Assembly: GCF_000013385.1 (NCBI RefSeq)
Contig: NC_007760.1
Span: 4,066,001 to 4,130,000 of the forward strand
Direction of reading: 5' to 3'
Origin: Anaeromyxobacter dehalogenans 2CP-C
GTDB taxonomy: Bacteria; Myxococcota; Myxococcia; Myxococcales; Anaeromyxobacteraceae
Length of the DNA stretch: 64,000 nucleotides
Shown here: positions 24,663-33,013 of the stretch, piece by piece
Position numbering within the stretch: the stretch's first letter is position 1
How the letters are laid out: each line of letters opens with the position of its first letter
Notes under the pieces: model-generated
The model's database searches: none
What the model was told of the DNA's origin: nothing
What the model saw: the letters and a program-made list of their open reading frames with translations, nothing else
Position numbers and translations under genes: made by a program

Positions 24663-25313
24663 CTACCCGCGCGACGTGCGGCGGTTGGGGCGGACGTCCT
24701 CGGCGGCCTGCGCCTCGCCCTCGCGGCGGTACACGGCGCGGATGAAGTTCGCGAAGTAGCTCACCGCGGACCACACCGAGAAGAACAGCGAGATGTACAC
24801 GAGCCAGGTGCCGACCCGGTTCGCGTCGAGGTCGAACGAGAAGAAGATCGCGTCGATCGGGTAGGTGTAGTGCAGCAGCAGGAAGGTGATGCCGGCCACC
24901 TGGAACGCGGTCTTGTGCTTCCCCTCCTGCCCGGCGGCGATGACGATGCCCTCGCTCATGGCGATGGTGCGCAGGCCGGTGACGATGAACTCGCGCGCGA
25001 GCACCACGATGCACACCCACGCGGCCACGCGGCCGAGGTGCACGAGCATCACGAGCGCCGCCATGACGATGAGCTTGTCGGCGAGCGGGTCGAGGAACTT
25101 CCCGATGACCGTGACGAGGTTCTTGCGGCGCGCCACCCAGCCGTCGAGGAAGTCGGTGGCGCCGGTCACCGCGTACAGCACCGCGGCGATGAAGCTGTCC
25201 ACCCGCGACTCGTAGAACGTGAACCACAGGAACACGGGGATGAGCGCGATCCGCGTGGCGGTGATCGCGTTCGGGAGGTTGAGCGCCTCCTGCCGCAGCG
25301 AGCGCGCGCTCAC
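24663..25313 (-). CDS. pgsA: CDP-diacylglycerol--glycerol-3-phosphate 3-phosphatidyltransferase
   Basis: This 216-aa membrane enzyme makes phosphatidylglycerol phosphate from CDP-diacylglycerol and glycerol 3-phosphate. The CDP-alcohol phosphotransferase motif D-G-x2-A-R-x8-G-x3-D-x3-D is visible as ATDFLDGWVARRKN followed by GKFLDPLADKLIVM. About five membrane helices follow the usual pattern. The start is GTG 25313, which overlaps the stop of the upstream TPR/AIM24 gene in a GTGA, so translation is coupled. A polar tail (REGEAQAAEDVRPNRR) follows the last helix. Confidence 0.93.
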   Translation of the reverse strand: MSARSLRQEALNLPNAITATRIALIPVFLWFTFYESRVDSFIAAVLYAVTGATDFLDGWVARRKNLVTVIGKFLDPLADKLIVMAALVMLVHLGRVAAWVCIVVLAREFIVTGLRTIAMSEGIVIAAGQEGKHKTAFQVAGITFLLLHYTYPIDAIFFSFDLDANRVGTWLVYISLFFSVWSAVSYFANFIRAVYRREGEAQAAEDVRPNRRTSRG

Positions 25314-26611
25314 GGCGCGCCTTCCCGGGCGGCGGCGTCGGGATCGGCGAGGACGCGCCCCTCGCCGGAGAGCTCCACCACCGGCGTGCCGGCGCCCGCG
25401 CCGGCGTCGGCGCCTTCCTCGGCGAGCGCGACGAGCCGCGGCGTGAGCGCCCCGGTCCACCCGACCAGCGCGGCGATGGGCAGCCGCACCGGCGCCGACG
25501 GCGAGACCTCCAGCGCGAGCGGCGCGCCGGCGGTGACGAGCAGCATGCACCCGCGGCCGCGCAGGTGGACCAGGCTCAGCTCGGCGCCGCTCGTGGACGG
25601 CACGCGGCCGTTCTCGAACGCGAGCCCGTCCTCGAACCCGAACACGACCTCCTCGTGGAGGTAGGCGGCCTCGCCGTCCAGCTCGAGGGCGGTGAAGCGG
25701 CGGCCGGAGGTCGCGTGGAGCAGCGCCCCCTCGCCGGAGGCGCGGTGCATCCGGGTGGCGCCCTCGCCGAACGGCCGCTCGGTGGCGCGGCCGCGGAAGC
25801 GCATCAGCTCGCCGCCGAGCGTCACCTCGCCGCGGACCGCGAACAGGCCGTCGAGCCGGACCCGCACCGTCCCGCGCACCGTGACGGTGAGGACCGCGTC
25901 ACGGACCGTGAACGGCGCGACCGGGGAGGGCGCGGCGGGCACGAGGCGGGCGTCGGCCCAGGCGGCCAGGGTGGGCACGCCGGCGGCGGCCGCGTCGGGC
26001 TCGGGCGCGGGCGGCGGCACGACGCGCAGCACCGGCACGCTGCCGGGGACGGGCGTGACGTACGGCTCGGGCGCGGGCGGCTCGGGGGCGGCGCGCGGCT
26101 CCTCGGGCGCCGCGGGCGGGGGCGAGACCTTCCAGCCGCTCGCGACCAGCTCGTCGCAGCGGGCCACCATGTGGTCGCTGCCGGCCTTCCGGAACCACTC
26201 GCGCGCGGCCGCGGGGTCGCCCGACTCGAGCAGCGCGAGCCCGAGGTAGCCCATGGCCTTGCGGTGGTCGGGGTTGAGGTCGAGCGCGATCTCGAGCTGC
26301 CGCCGCGCCTCCTCGTGGTGCTTCGCCTTCAGGAACGCGAGCCCGAGGTTCACCCGCGCGGCGGGCTCCACCGGGTTCTCGTCCACCAGCCGCTGCCACG
26401 CGATGGCGGCGTCGTCGAACTGGCCCTGCCGGTAGCAGGCCTGCCCGAGCAGCGCGAGCACCTTCGCGTCCTTGGGGCCGAGCTCCAGCGCGCGCTCCAG
26501 CGCGGCGCGAGCCCGGTCGGCGTCACCCTGCGCGAGCAGCTCGGTGCCGCGCGCCAGGTGGAAGGCGAGCTCGTCGTCGAGGCCGTCGCCGCCGTCCGCG
26601 CGCCGGGCCAC
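25310..26611 (-). CDS. TPR protein with AIM24-like domain
   Basis: The 433-aa protein has three to four TPR units in residues 15-150 (HLARGTELLAQGDADRARAA, PVEPAARVNLGLAFLKAKHH, RKAMGYLGLALLESGDPAAA). A Pro/Ala-rich linker (160-225) leads to a C-terminal beta-rich domain like AIM24: VRLDGLFAVRGEVTLGGELM, HRASGEGALLHATSGRRFTA, HLRGRGCMLLVTAGAPLALE. AIM24 folds occur in bacterial proteins of unclear role. It is cytoplasmic by prediction. It is coupled to pgsA downstream and starts 3 bp after the lytic transglycosylase stop, so the three genes are an operon. Confidence 0.8.
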   Translation of the reverse strand: MARRADGGDGLDDELAFHLARGTELLAQGDADRARAALERALELGPKDAKVLALLGQACYRQGQFDDAAIAWQRLVDENPVEPAARVNLGLAFLKAKHHEEARRQLEIALDLNPDHRKAMGYLGLALLESGDPAAAREWFRKAGSDHMVARCDELVASGWKVSPPPAAPEEPRAAPEPPAPEPYVTPVPGSVPVLRVVPPPAPEPDAAAAGVPTLAAWADARLVPAAPSPVAPFTVRDAVLTVTVRGTVRVRLDGLFAVRGEVTLGGELMRFRGRATERPFGEGATRMHRASGEGALLHATSGRRFTALELDGEAAYLHEEVVFGFEDGLAFENGRVPSTSGAELSLVHLRGRGCMLLVTAGAPLALEVSPSAPVRLPIAALVGWTGALTPRLVALAEEGADAGAGAGTPVVELSGEGRVLADPDAAAREGAP

Positions 26612-26614
26612 GGC

Positions 26615-27244
26615 TCACCGCCCTGCCTTGTATGCCTCGTACAGCGCCACCACCTTGCGCACGTACTCCCGGGTCTCCGGGATGTTCGGCACGCCGTCGC
26701 CCGCGCGCCGGACGGCCTCGGGGCCGGCGTTGTAAGCGGCGAGCGTCCGCACCATGTCGCCGCCGTACTGGTTCGCGAGGATGCGCAGGTAGCGGGCGCC
26801 GCCCTCGATGTTCTCGGCGGGCTCGTACGCGTCGCCCACGTACATGTCCTTGGCGGTGCCGGGCATGAGCTGCATGAGCCCCATGGCGCCCTTCTCCGAG
26901 ACGGCGCGGTGGTCGAAGTTGGACTCGACCGCCATCACCGCGAGGAGCAGCGCCTCGGGCAGGTTGTACTTCGTCGCCGCGGCGCGGATGTGCTCGCGGT
27001 ATCGCTCCTGGGCGTCCGAGCGAGGGATCGGCCGGGCGCGCGCCTGTGCCTTGCCGCCCCGGTACACGCCGCCGCCGTCCTTCAGGCGCGCGATGCGGCG
27101 GAAGCGCGGGTCGCTGGGCGCGTTGGAGAAGTGCGCCACGCCCTCGGAGTCCACGTACGAGTAGAGATCGCCCGCCCGCGCGGCCGGAGCCGCCAGGACG
27201 GCGCCCAGCAGGGCGAACCTGGCGAGGTATGGGCGGACGGACAT
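26615..27244 (-). CDS. Lytic transglycosylase (SLT domain, DUF4124)
   Basis: The 209-aa exported protein has a signal peptide (LARFALLGAVLAAPAARA), a short DUF4124-like segment (DLYSYVDSEGVAHFSNAPSD), and an SLT catalytic domain from residue 85: YNLPEALLLAVMAVESNFDH, then RAVSEKGAMGLMQLMPGTAK. The Glu in AVESNF is the catalytic acid. GLMQLMP and LAAYNAGPEAV are the other conserved blocks. It cleaves peptidoglycan glycan strands in the periplasm. The start at ATG 27244 gives a proper signal peptide; eight extra upstream residues are possible. It is divergent from nadB across a 72-bp promoter region. Confidence 0.9.
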   Translation of the reverse strand: MSVRPYLARFALLGAVLAAPAARAGDLYSYVDSEGVAHFSNAPSDPRFRRIARLKDGGGVYRGGKAQARARPIPRSDAQERYREHIRAAATKYNLPEALLLAVMAVESNFDHRAVSEKGAMGLMQLMPGTAKDMYVGDAYEPAENIEGGARYLRILANQYGGDMVRTLAAYNAGPEAVRRAGDGVPNIPETREYVRKVVALYEAYKAGR

Positions 27245-27316
27245 CGTCGAAAAAGTTACCAGCAGCACGCTCGGCCGGACAACTTTATTCCCGGAGCGCG
27301 TGCTACATCAAACGCC

Positions 27317-28924
27317 ATGACCACACTGCCCGCACGAGAGAACGTGGACTTCCTGGTCCTTGGTGGTGGCGTCGCAGGGCTGACCTTCGCGCTCGAGGCG
27401 GCCGATCACGGATCGGTGCTGGTGCTCACGAAGCGGCAGCGCTCGGAGGGGTCCACGCAGTACGCGCAAGGGGGCATCGCGGGCGTGCTCGGCGCGGACG
27501 ACGCGCCCGAGCTGCACGTGCAGGACACGCTGGTCGCCGGCGCCGGGCTGTGCAAGCGCGAGGCGGTCGAGGTCACCGTCCGCGAGGGCCCGGACCGGCT
27601 GCGCTGGCTCATCTCCATCGGCGTGGAGTTCGACCGCGAGGCGCCGGACAAGCTGCACCTCACGCGCGAGGGCGGCCACTCGCGGCGCCGCATCGCGCAC
27701 GCGAAGGACACCACCGGCCGCGAGGTGGAGCGGGCGCTGCTCGCCGCCTGCGAGGCGAAGGGCATCCGGATCGTCGAGGACCAGGTCGCGATCGACGTCA
27801 TCACGAGCGGCAAGCTCGGGCTGGGCGGGCCGAACCGGGCGCTCGGCGCCTACGTGCTCGACCGCGCCTCGGGCGAGATCACCACCGTCACCGCGGGCGT
27901 GACCGTGCTCGCCACCGGCGGCGGCGGGAAGGTCTACCTCTACACGTCCAACCCGGACGTCGCGACCGGCGACGGGGTGGCGATGGCGTACCGCGCGGGC
28001 GCGACCATCGCGAACATGGAGTTCTTCCAGTTCCACCCCACCTGCCTGTTCCACCCGCAGGCGAAGAGCTTCCTCATCTCCGAGGCGTGCCGCGGCGAGG
28101 GCGGCATCCTGCGCAACGGCGCCGGCGAGGCGTTCATGTCGCGCTACGATCCGCGCAAGGAGCTGGCGCCGCGCGACATCGTGGCCCGCTCCATCGACGC
28201 CGAGATGAAGCGGCGCGGCGACGACAGCGCGTTCCTCGACATGACGCACCTGCCGAAGGGCTTCCTCATCGAGCACTTCCCGAACATCTACGCGACCTGC
28301 AAGGAGTTCGGGATCGACATGGCGGTGCAGCCGATCCCGGTGGTGCCGGCGGCGCACTACATGTGCGGCGGCGTGGTGACCGACCTCATGGGCCGCACCT
28401 CGCTGCCGCGGCTGTTCGCGATCGGCGAGACCTCCTGCACCGGCCTGCACGGCGCGAACCGGCTCGCCTCCAACTCGCTGCTCGAGGGCCTCGTGTTCGG
28501 CCGCCGCGCCGCGCTGAGCGCCGTGGACGAGCTCGGCCAGGCGGGCGGCACGCTGCCGACGATCCCGGACTGGAACCCCGGGGCCGCGCTCGCGCCCGAG
28601 GAAGGCGTGGTGGTCACGCACAACTGGGACGAGGTCCGCCGGCTGATGTGGAACTACGTCGGCATCGTCCGCACCGAGAAGCGGCTGGAGCGCGCCCGCA
28701 CCCGGCTCGCGATGCTGCGCACCGAGATCCGCGAGTACTACTGGGAGTACCGGCTCACCCCGGACCTGGTCGAGCTGCGGAACCTGGCCGACGTCGCCAT
28801 GCTGATCGTGGAGTGCGCGCAGCAGCGCAAGGAGTCGCGCGGCCTGCACTACCTGCTCGACCACCCGAAGCCCGACGAGCGGTGGCTGCGCGACACGGTC
28901 GTCACCCGCGGCGACCTCGAGTGA
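27317..28924 (+). CDS. nadB: L-aspartate oxidase
   Basis: The 535-aa flavoenzyme oxidises L-aspartate to iminoaspartate in NAD synthesis. The FAD-binding motif is DFLVLGGGVAGLTFALEAAD. Family blocks include TQYAQGGIAGV, REGGHSRRRIAHAKDTTGRE, VLATGGGGKVYLYTSNP, EFFQFHPTCLF, AHYMCGGVVTDLMGRT, and GLHGANRLASNSLLEGLVFG. The length fits the family, and the C-terminal helical domain is complete. The gene stands alone on the plus strand, converging with a lipoprotein gene. I see no nadA or nadC in the window. Confidence 0.95.
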   Translation: MTTLPARENVDFLVLGGGVAGLTFALEAADHGSVLVLTKRQRSEGSTQYAQGGIAGVLGADDAPELHVQDTLVAGAGLCKREAVEVTVREGPDRLRWLISIGVEFDREAPDKLHLTREGGHSRRRIAHAKDTTGREVERALLAACEAKGIRIVEDQVAIDVITSGKLGLGGPNRALGAYVLDRASGEITTVTAGVTVLATGGGGKVYLYTSNPDVATGDGVAMAYRAGATIANMEFFQFHPTCLFHPQAKSFLISEACRGEGGILRNGAGEAFMSRYDPRKELAPRDIVARSIDAEMKRRGDDSAFLDMTHLPKGFLIEHFPNIYATCKEFGIDMAVQPIPVVPAAHYMCGGVVTDLMGRTSLPRLFAIGETSCTGLHGANRLASNSLLEGLVFGRRAALSAVDELGQAGGTLPTIPDWNPGAALAPEEGVVVTHNWDEVRRLMWNYVGIVRTEKRLERARTRLAMLRTEIREYYWEYRLTPDLVELRNLADVAMLIVECAQQRKESRGLHYLLDHPKPDERWLRDTVVTRGDLE

Positions 28925-28949
28925 GCGCGGCGGCCGCGCCGCGCGCGGC

Positions 28950-29576
28950 CTACAGGTCGGGGTCCGACTCGAGCCGCGACGGCTCGGGCATGACGCCGAA
29001 GTCGAGGTCCATCCGGCCGAGGGCGCTCGTGATCGCGAGCACGTAGGGCCGGCCCTCCAGCGGCGCCTTCGCGCTGGGGAAGCGCACCCGGTAGACGACG
29101 TCGAACGTGCCCACGTACGGGAACAGCCCGATCAGCGTGGCGTCCACGTCGAGCACCTCGACCTTCGACGCGAGCAGCTCGTCCTCGTCGGCCCGCACCG
29201 CCACGCGCCAGATGCTCCTCGGCGCGTCCAGGTCGTTCTGCTTGCCGTTCGCGGTGTAGAGCGCGAGCAGGAACTCCTCGCCCGCGGCCGCCTCGGCGCG
29301 CTCGGTGGCGAGCCGGGCGTCGAGCTCGGCGGCGGTCCAGCCGAGCCACGCGGCCAGCCGGCGGGCGCGCGCCTCGCGCTCGGCGAGGCCGAGGTGCGTG
29401 GCGGTGGCGGTGGCGCGGTGCTCGAGGCCGTCGTAGAGCGTCGCCCGGCGCGTGGCGGCGGCGCGCAGGTCGGACCACTCGCCCTCGCGCGGCCCGGGGA
29501 CCGGCTGGCGCGGGTGGAACGGGCAGCCGGCGAGCGCCAGCGCGAGCGCGGCGGCGGCGAGCGAGCGCAGCCTCAT
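28950..29576 (-). CDS. Predicted lipoprotein, unknown function
   Basis: The 208-aa protein has a type II signal peptide (LAAAALALALAGCPFHP, lipobox LAGC). A helical, Arg/Ala-rich region (40-100) is followed by a beta-rich half (ANGKQNDLDAPRSIWRVAVR, VDATLIGLFPYVGTFDVVYR, RPYVLAITSALG). No family is recognised. The mature part should sit on the periplasmic face of a membrane. Its ATG overlaps the pyrE stop (ATGA), making it the last gene of the bactofilin-ParB-pyrE operon. Confidence 0.75.
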   Translation of the reverse strand: MRLRSLAAAALALALAGCPFHPRQPVPGPREGEWSDLRAAATRRATLYDGLEHRATATATHLGLAEREARARRLAAWLGWTAAELDARLATERAEAAAGEEFLLALYTANGKQNDLDAPRSIWRVAVRADEDELLASKVEVLDVDATLIGLFPYVGTFDVVYRVRFPSAKAPLEGRPYVLAITSALGRMDLDFGVMPEPSRLESDPDL

Positions 29577-30142
29577 GACATGAAGTCCGCGCGGGTGAAC
29601 AGCGCCTGCAGCGGCACGCCCTGGGCCTCGATGGCCTCGCGCCCGCCCTCCTGCCGGTCCACGAGCGCCAGGCAGGCCACCGGGACCAGGTGCTCGGCGC
29701 GGCAGCGCTCGATCGCCTTCAGCGCCGAGCCGCCGGTGGTCACCACGTCCTCGATCACCGCCACGCGGCTGCCGTCGGGGAGGGTCTTGCGCCCCTCGAT
29801 CCACTGGCCGGTGCCGTGGCCCTTCGGCTCCTTGCGCACGATGAACGCGTCCACCGCCGCGCCGGCGCCGCCGTCCAGGAAGCTGGTGAGCGCCACCGCG
29901 CTCGCGATCGGGTCCGCGCCCAGCGTGAGCCCGCCCACGCCGCGCACCGCCGGCGTGAGGCCGCGCACTCGCTCGAGCAGCAGCCGGCCGACGAGCACGT
30001 GCCCCTCGGCGGTGAGCGCGGTGCGCTTGCAGTCGATGTAGAAGTCGCTCTCCTTGCCGGAGGCGAGGATCACCTTGCGCCGCTCGAACGACAGGCTGCG
30101 CAGGAGCTCGAGCAGCCGCGCGCGATCCCGTTCCAGGCTCAT
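29573..30142 (-). CDS. pyrE: Orotate phosphoribosyltransferase
   Basis: The 189-aa enzyme converts orotate and PRPP to orotidine monophosphate in pyrimidine synthesis. The PRPP-binding motif is RVAVIEDVVTTGGSALKAIE, with VRKEPKGHGTGQWIEG before it (the flexible catalytic loop), and FYIDCKRTALTAEGHVLVGR near the N-terminus. The length is typical. The start ATG 30142 overlaps the stop of the ParB-like gene (ATGA), and its own stop overlaps the next gene's ATG. Three coupled genes in a row indicate a single operon, although the functions seem unrelated. Confidence 0.94.
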   Translation of the reverse strand: MSLERDRARLLELLRSLSFERRKVILASGKESDFYIDCKRTALTAEGHVLVGRLLLERVRGLTPAVRGVGGLTLGADPIASAVALTSFLDGGAGAAVDAFIVRKEPKGHGTGQWIEGRKTLPDGSRVAVIEDVVTTGGSALKAIERCRAEHLVPVACLALVDRQEGGREAIEAQGVPLQALFTRADFMS

Positions 30143-30981
30143 GGTTCGTCCTCCCTGCGCTCGAGGTGGGGGAGCAGCTCGGCCATCCAGCGGACCTGCT
30201 CGAGCACCGCGCGGCGGCCGTCGGCCGGCAGCTCGCGCCAGGACTCGAACGCCACCGCCAGGTCCGCGTTCACCTGGTACAGCCGCGCCGCCACGTCCGC
30301 AACGAGCTCCTCGGGGGTGACCTCCTCCTCCCCCGCCGCGCCCTCGCCGCCCGCCCCGCCCTCGCCGGACCCGGACTCGGCCGCGGGCGCTGCCACGACC
30401 TCGAGGTGGTGCGGCGCCGGCTCCGGCTCGAGGCCGCCGTCGTCGTCGGGGGCAGGCCCGGCCGCGTCGGCGGCGGGCCCGGCGGTGAGGAACTCGAAGA
30501 AGCGCTCGCGCAGCTCGGGCTCGACGGGCGCGCGCACCAGCGCGTCGTCGAGCAGGTCCTCGGCCCAGGGCGCGACGCCGGTCTGCTCCAGCCGCTCGCG
30601 CAGCAGCCGCAGGCCGTCGCGGTCGAGCGGCTCGGTGAGGAGCGCCTGCCCGAGCGCGAGGCCCCAGGCGTCGTCGTCGTCGAGCGTCGCGTGCAGGCGC
30701 GCCAGCACGCGGCCGCGCATCAGCATGCGCAGCGCGGCGATGCGCCGGAACCCGGCCACCACCTGGAAGCGGGGGCCGTCGGTGCCCGCGCCGGGCAGCG
30801 GCCGCAGCTCGACCGGCACGAGCTGCCCGAGGCGGCCGATGGACGCGGCCAGGGCGGAGACGTCGCCCTCCTCGCGGACGCGGAACGTCGCGTCCAGCGC
30901 GAGCGCCGAGAGCGGTACGAACTCGACGGCGCCCGTCGCATGGGCGGGCGCCGCGGTGCGCGGTTCGAGCTCCACGTCCAC
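30139..30981 (-). CDS. ParB/Srx-domain protein, possible PadC-like bactofilin adaptor
   Basis: Residues 15-110 of this 280-aa protein form a ParB/Srx domain: FVPLSALALDATFRVREEGD, SIGRLGQLVPVELRPLPGAG, FQVVAGFRRIAALRMLM. GFRR matches the GxxR motif that binds CTP in ParB proteins. No HTH DNA-binding domain follows. Instead there is an acidic Ala/Glu/Pro linker (160-215) and a short helical C-terminus (LYQVNADLAVAFESWREL). In Myxococcus xanthus, PadC is a ParB/Srx protein encoded next to bactofilin genes that links ParABS to bactofilin filaments. The same neighbourhood here makes a PadC-like role plausible but unproven. Confidence 0.75.
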   Translation of the reverse strand: MDVELEPRTAAPAHATGAVEFVPLSALALDATFRVREEGDVSALAASIGRLGQLVPVELRPLPGAGTDGPRFQVVAGFRRIAALRMLMRGRVLARLHATLDDDDAWGLALGQALLTEPLDRDGLRLLRERLEQTGVAPWAEDLLDDALVRAPVEPELRERFFEFLTAGPAADAAGPAPDDDGGLEPEPAPHHLEVVAAPAAESGSGEGGAGGEGAAGEEEVTPEELVADVAARLYQVNADLAVAFESWRELPADGRRAVLEQVRWMAELLPHLERREDEP

Positions 30982-31068
30982 CTCCGCTCGATCCGCGCGG
31001 GGCCCGCGGGCCGGGGCAGGGGCCGGGTCGCAGCCCGGTCCCCTCCTCCACTCCGCGCGGGATCGGGA

Positions 31069-31611
31069 CTACTTCCGCTTCACGATCACCTTGCGCTTCA
31101 CCGCGCCCATGGCGACCGGCGCCGGGGGAGCGGGCGGCCTCGGAGCGGACGGCTCCTCCGCCTTGCGGACCTCGGGGCGCGGGACCGGCGCGGGGGCCGG
31201 GCGCGGCGCGGGGCGCAGCGCGGGGCGGGCCGGGGGCGCCGCGACCGCGCGGGCGGCGCGGGCCTCGGGCTCGGCCTCGATCTCCACCTCGCCCATGTCG
31301 ATGCGGCCGCGGAAGCTCGCGCCGTCCACGATGATGACGCGCGGAGCCTGGATGTCGCCGACCATCCGGCCTTCCCGGGTGATCTCGACCGACTCGGTGG
31401 CGGTCACGTTGCCGACCACCGCGCCCGCGATCACGCAGTTGCGGACCTGGACCTCGGCCTTGACCGTGCCGGTGGGCTCGACCACCAGGGTCTTGGTGAG
31501 GGTCAGCGTGCCCTCGACGCGGCCGCGGACCGTGAGGTCCTCGTCGCCGTTGAGGGAACCGCTGATGAGGATCGACTCGCCGATGATGGTGCTGCCGTCA
31601 GTGGTCGCCAC
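31069..31611 (-). CDS. Bactofilin (long form with Pro-rich tail)
   Basis: The 180-aa protein has a bactofilin beta-helix core in residues 8-110: GESILISGSLNGDEDLTVRG, RVEGTLTLTKTLVVEPTGTV, NCVIAGAVVGNVTATESVEI, GRMVGDIQAPRVIIVDGASF, RGRIDM. It assembles into nucleotide-free filaments. A Pro/Ala tail (125-165) ends in the basic peptide GAVKRKVIVKRK, possibly a binding site for partners or membrane. It follows the other bactofilin by only 3 bp and precedes the ParB/Srx gene, so the filament and adaptor proteins are cotranscribed. Confidence 0.92.
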   Translation of the reverse strand: MATTDGSTIIGESILISGSLNGDEDLTVRGRVEGTLTLTKTLVVEPTGTVKAEVQVRNCVIAGAVVGNVTATESVEITREGRMVGDIQAPRVIIVDGASFRGRIDMGEVEIEAEPEARAARAVAAPPARPALRPAPRPAPAPVPRPEVRKAEEPSAPRPPAPPAPVAMGAVKRKVIVKRK

Positions 31612-31614
31612 GGC

Positions 31615-31983
31615 TCACTTCCCCTTGGTTTCGCGGACTTCCATGTCCACGTTGCCCTTGAACAGGGCGCCGTCGGCGATCAGGATGCGCGGCGCGCGGA
31701 TGTCGCCGACCACCTTGCAGTCGGCCTTCAGCTCGACCTTGTCGCTCGCGTTGATGTTCCCCGTCACCTGGCCCGACACCTCGACGTTCGCCGTCTCGAT
31801 GTCCGCCTCGATGACGCCCGACGACTCGACGAAGAGGCTCTCTCGCAGGCTGATGCGGCCCTTGACGGTGCCCTGGATCACCAGGTCCTCGTCGCCCGAG
31901 ATCTCGCCGTCGATGACGATCGAGCTTCCGATGACCGTGTGCGCGCCGGCGCGCGACGCCGGGACCTTCTCGATGCCAGCCAT
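31615..31983 (-). CDS. Bactofilin (short form)
   Basis: The 122-aa protein is almost entirely the bactofilin core: VIGSSIVIDGEISGDEDLVI, QGTVKGRISLRESLFVESSG, IETANVEVSGQVTGNINASD, CKVVGDIRAPRILIADGALF, KGNVDM. It lacks the long tail of its partner and ends EVRETKGK. I chose ATG 31983 (MAGIEKVPASRAG) over an upstream start 15 codons earlier, because the family's short N-terminal tail fits. It is the first gene of the operon, with a 122-bp upstream gap that should hold the promoter. Confidence 0.92.
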   Translation of the reverse strand: MAGIEKVPASRAGAHTVIGSSIVIDGEISGDEDLVIQGTVKGRISLRESLFVESSGVIEADIETANVEVSGQVTGNINASDKVELKADCKVVGDIRAPRILIADGALFKGNVDMEVRETKGK

Positions 31984-32105
31984 GTTCCGCAGCCCTCCAC
32001 GAGCCTCTGGTGATCCCCCGACGAACATCGGTTCGTAAGACCCGCGCAGGATAGAGGTCCGTTCGAGGGCCAGTCAACAGGGTGTTCCGCGCACACACGC
32101 AACGT

Positions 32106-32981
32106 TCAACGCGGCGCGCGCGCCGAGAGCCAGGCGACCGCCTCGGCGATCGGCCTCGCCCGCTCGACCTCGTTCAGCACCTCGTGTCGGAACCCCTCGT
32201 ACACCTCGAGCCGCTTGTCGGTGGCTCCCGCGGCCGAGACGAAGGCGCGCGTCGCGTCGAGCCCCACCACGCGGTCGGCGCCGGCCGCGAGCACGAGCAG
32301 CGGGGCCGTCCACTCCCCTGCCCGCCGCGCCACCTCGGCCTGCGCGCGCCGCGCCTCCTCGAACCAGCGCGGCGTCGTCACCCGCCCGTAGAGCGGGTCG
32401 CGGGCGGTCCACTTCTGCAGGTCGGGATCCGACGTCAGGTCGGCCGGGTCGAGGCCGGACGAGATGGGCAGCCAGGGCACGAGCCGGCCCAGGGTGCGGG
32501 CGGCGAGGAGCTTCGCGAGCGGCGCGCGGCTGGCGAGCGCGTAGAACGGCGAGGTGAGCACGAACCCGCTCACGTGGCGCCCGCGGCCGCTCAGCCCCCA
32601 GAGCGTCGCGATGAGCGCCCCCTGGCTGTGGGCGAGCACGAAGAGCCGCTCGGCGGCGACGCCGTCCTGGGCGAGCTTCGCCACCAGCGCGTCGAGGTCG
32701 GCGAGGTAGTCGGCGAACGCGTCCACGTGCCAGCGCCGGCCGTCGGACTGGCCGTGGCCGCGGAAGTCGAGCAGCGCCACCTGGAACCCGGCGCGCACCA
32801 GCGCGGCGGTGATCCCGGCGTAGCGGCCGCAGTGATCGCCGCCGCCGTGCAGCACCGCCACGGTGGCGCGCGGCGCCGGGGGCGTGAAGCGCTGCCAGTA
32901 CAGGCGCAGGTGATCGGCCGAGTTGATGAACCCTTCCTCGTGCCTCGCCTCGGCGTCGGACGGGAAGGTGGGGAGCGGCAT
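32106..32981 (-). CDS. Alpha/beta hydrolase (monoacylglycerol lipase-like)
   Basis: The 291-aa protein is a serine hydrolase of the lysophospholipase/monoacylglycerol lipase type. Visible are the oxyanion block VAVLHGGGDHCGRYAGITAA, the strand LLDFRGHGQSDGRRWHVDAF, the nucleophile elbow FVLAHSQGALIATLW (Ser in HSQG), the acid in LVLAAGADRVVGLDATRAF, and the His in YEGFRHEVLNEVERARPI. No signal peptide is seen, so it is cytoplasmic. The start ATG 32981 is protein-like from residue one. It lies 32 bp downstream of a TPR lipoprotein gene. Confidence 0.88.
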   Translation of the reverse strand: MPLPTFPSDAEARHEEGFINSADHLRLYWQRFTPPAPRATVAVLHGGGDHCGRYAGITAALVRAGFQVALLDFRGHGQSDGRRWHVDAFADYLADLDALVAKLAQDGVAAERLFVLAHSQGALIATLWGLSGRGRHVSGFVLTSPFYALASRAPLAKLLAARTLGRLVPWLPISSGLDPADLTSDPDLQKWTARDPLYGRVTTPRWFEEARRAQAEVARRAGEWTAPLLVLAAGADRVVGLDATRAFVSAAGATDKRLEVYEGFRHEVLNEVERARPIAEAVAWLSARAPR

Positions 32982-33013
32982 CGGCGGGACGCTAGCGGCC
33001 GGGGGCGGCGGGG

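Noticed and set aside
25565-27316. A plus-strand open frame joined to nadB that would make an 1,119-aa protein
   Set aside because: The part before ATG 27317 is antisense to the AIM24/TPR and transglycosylase genes and is His/Arg/Gly-rich without motifs. It only reflects high G+C third positions.
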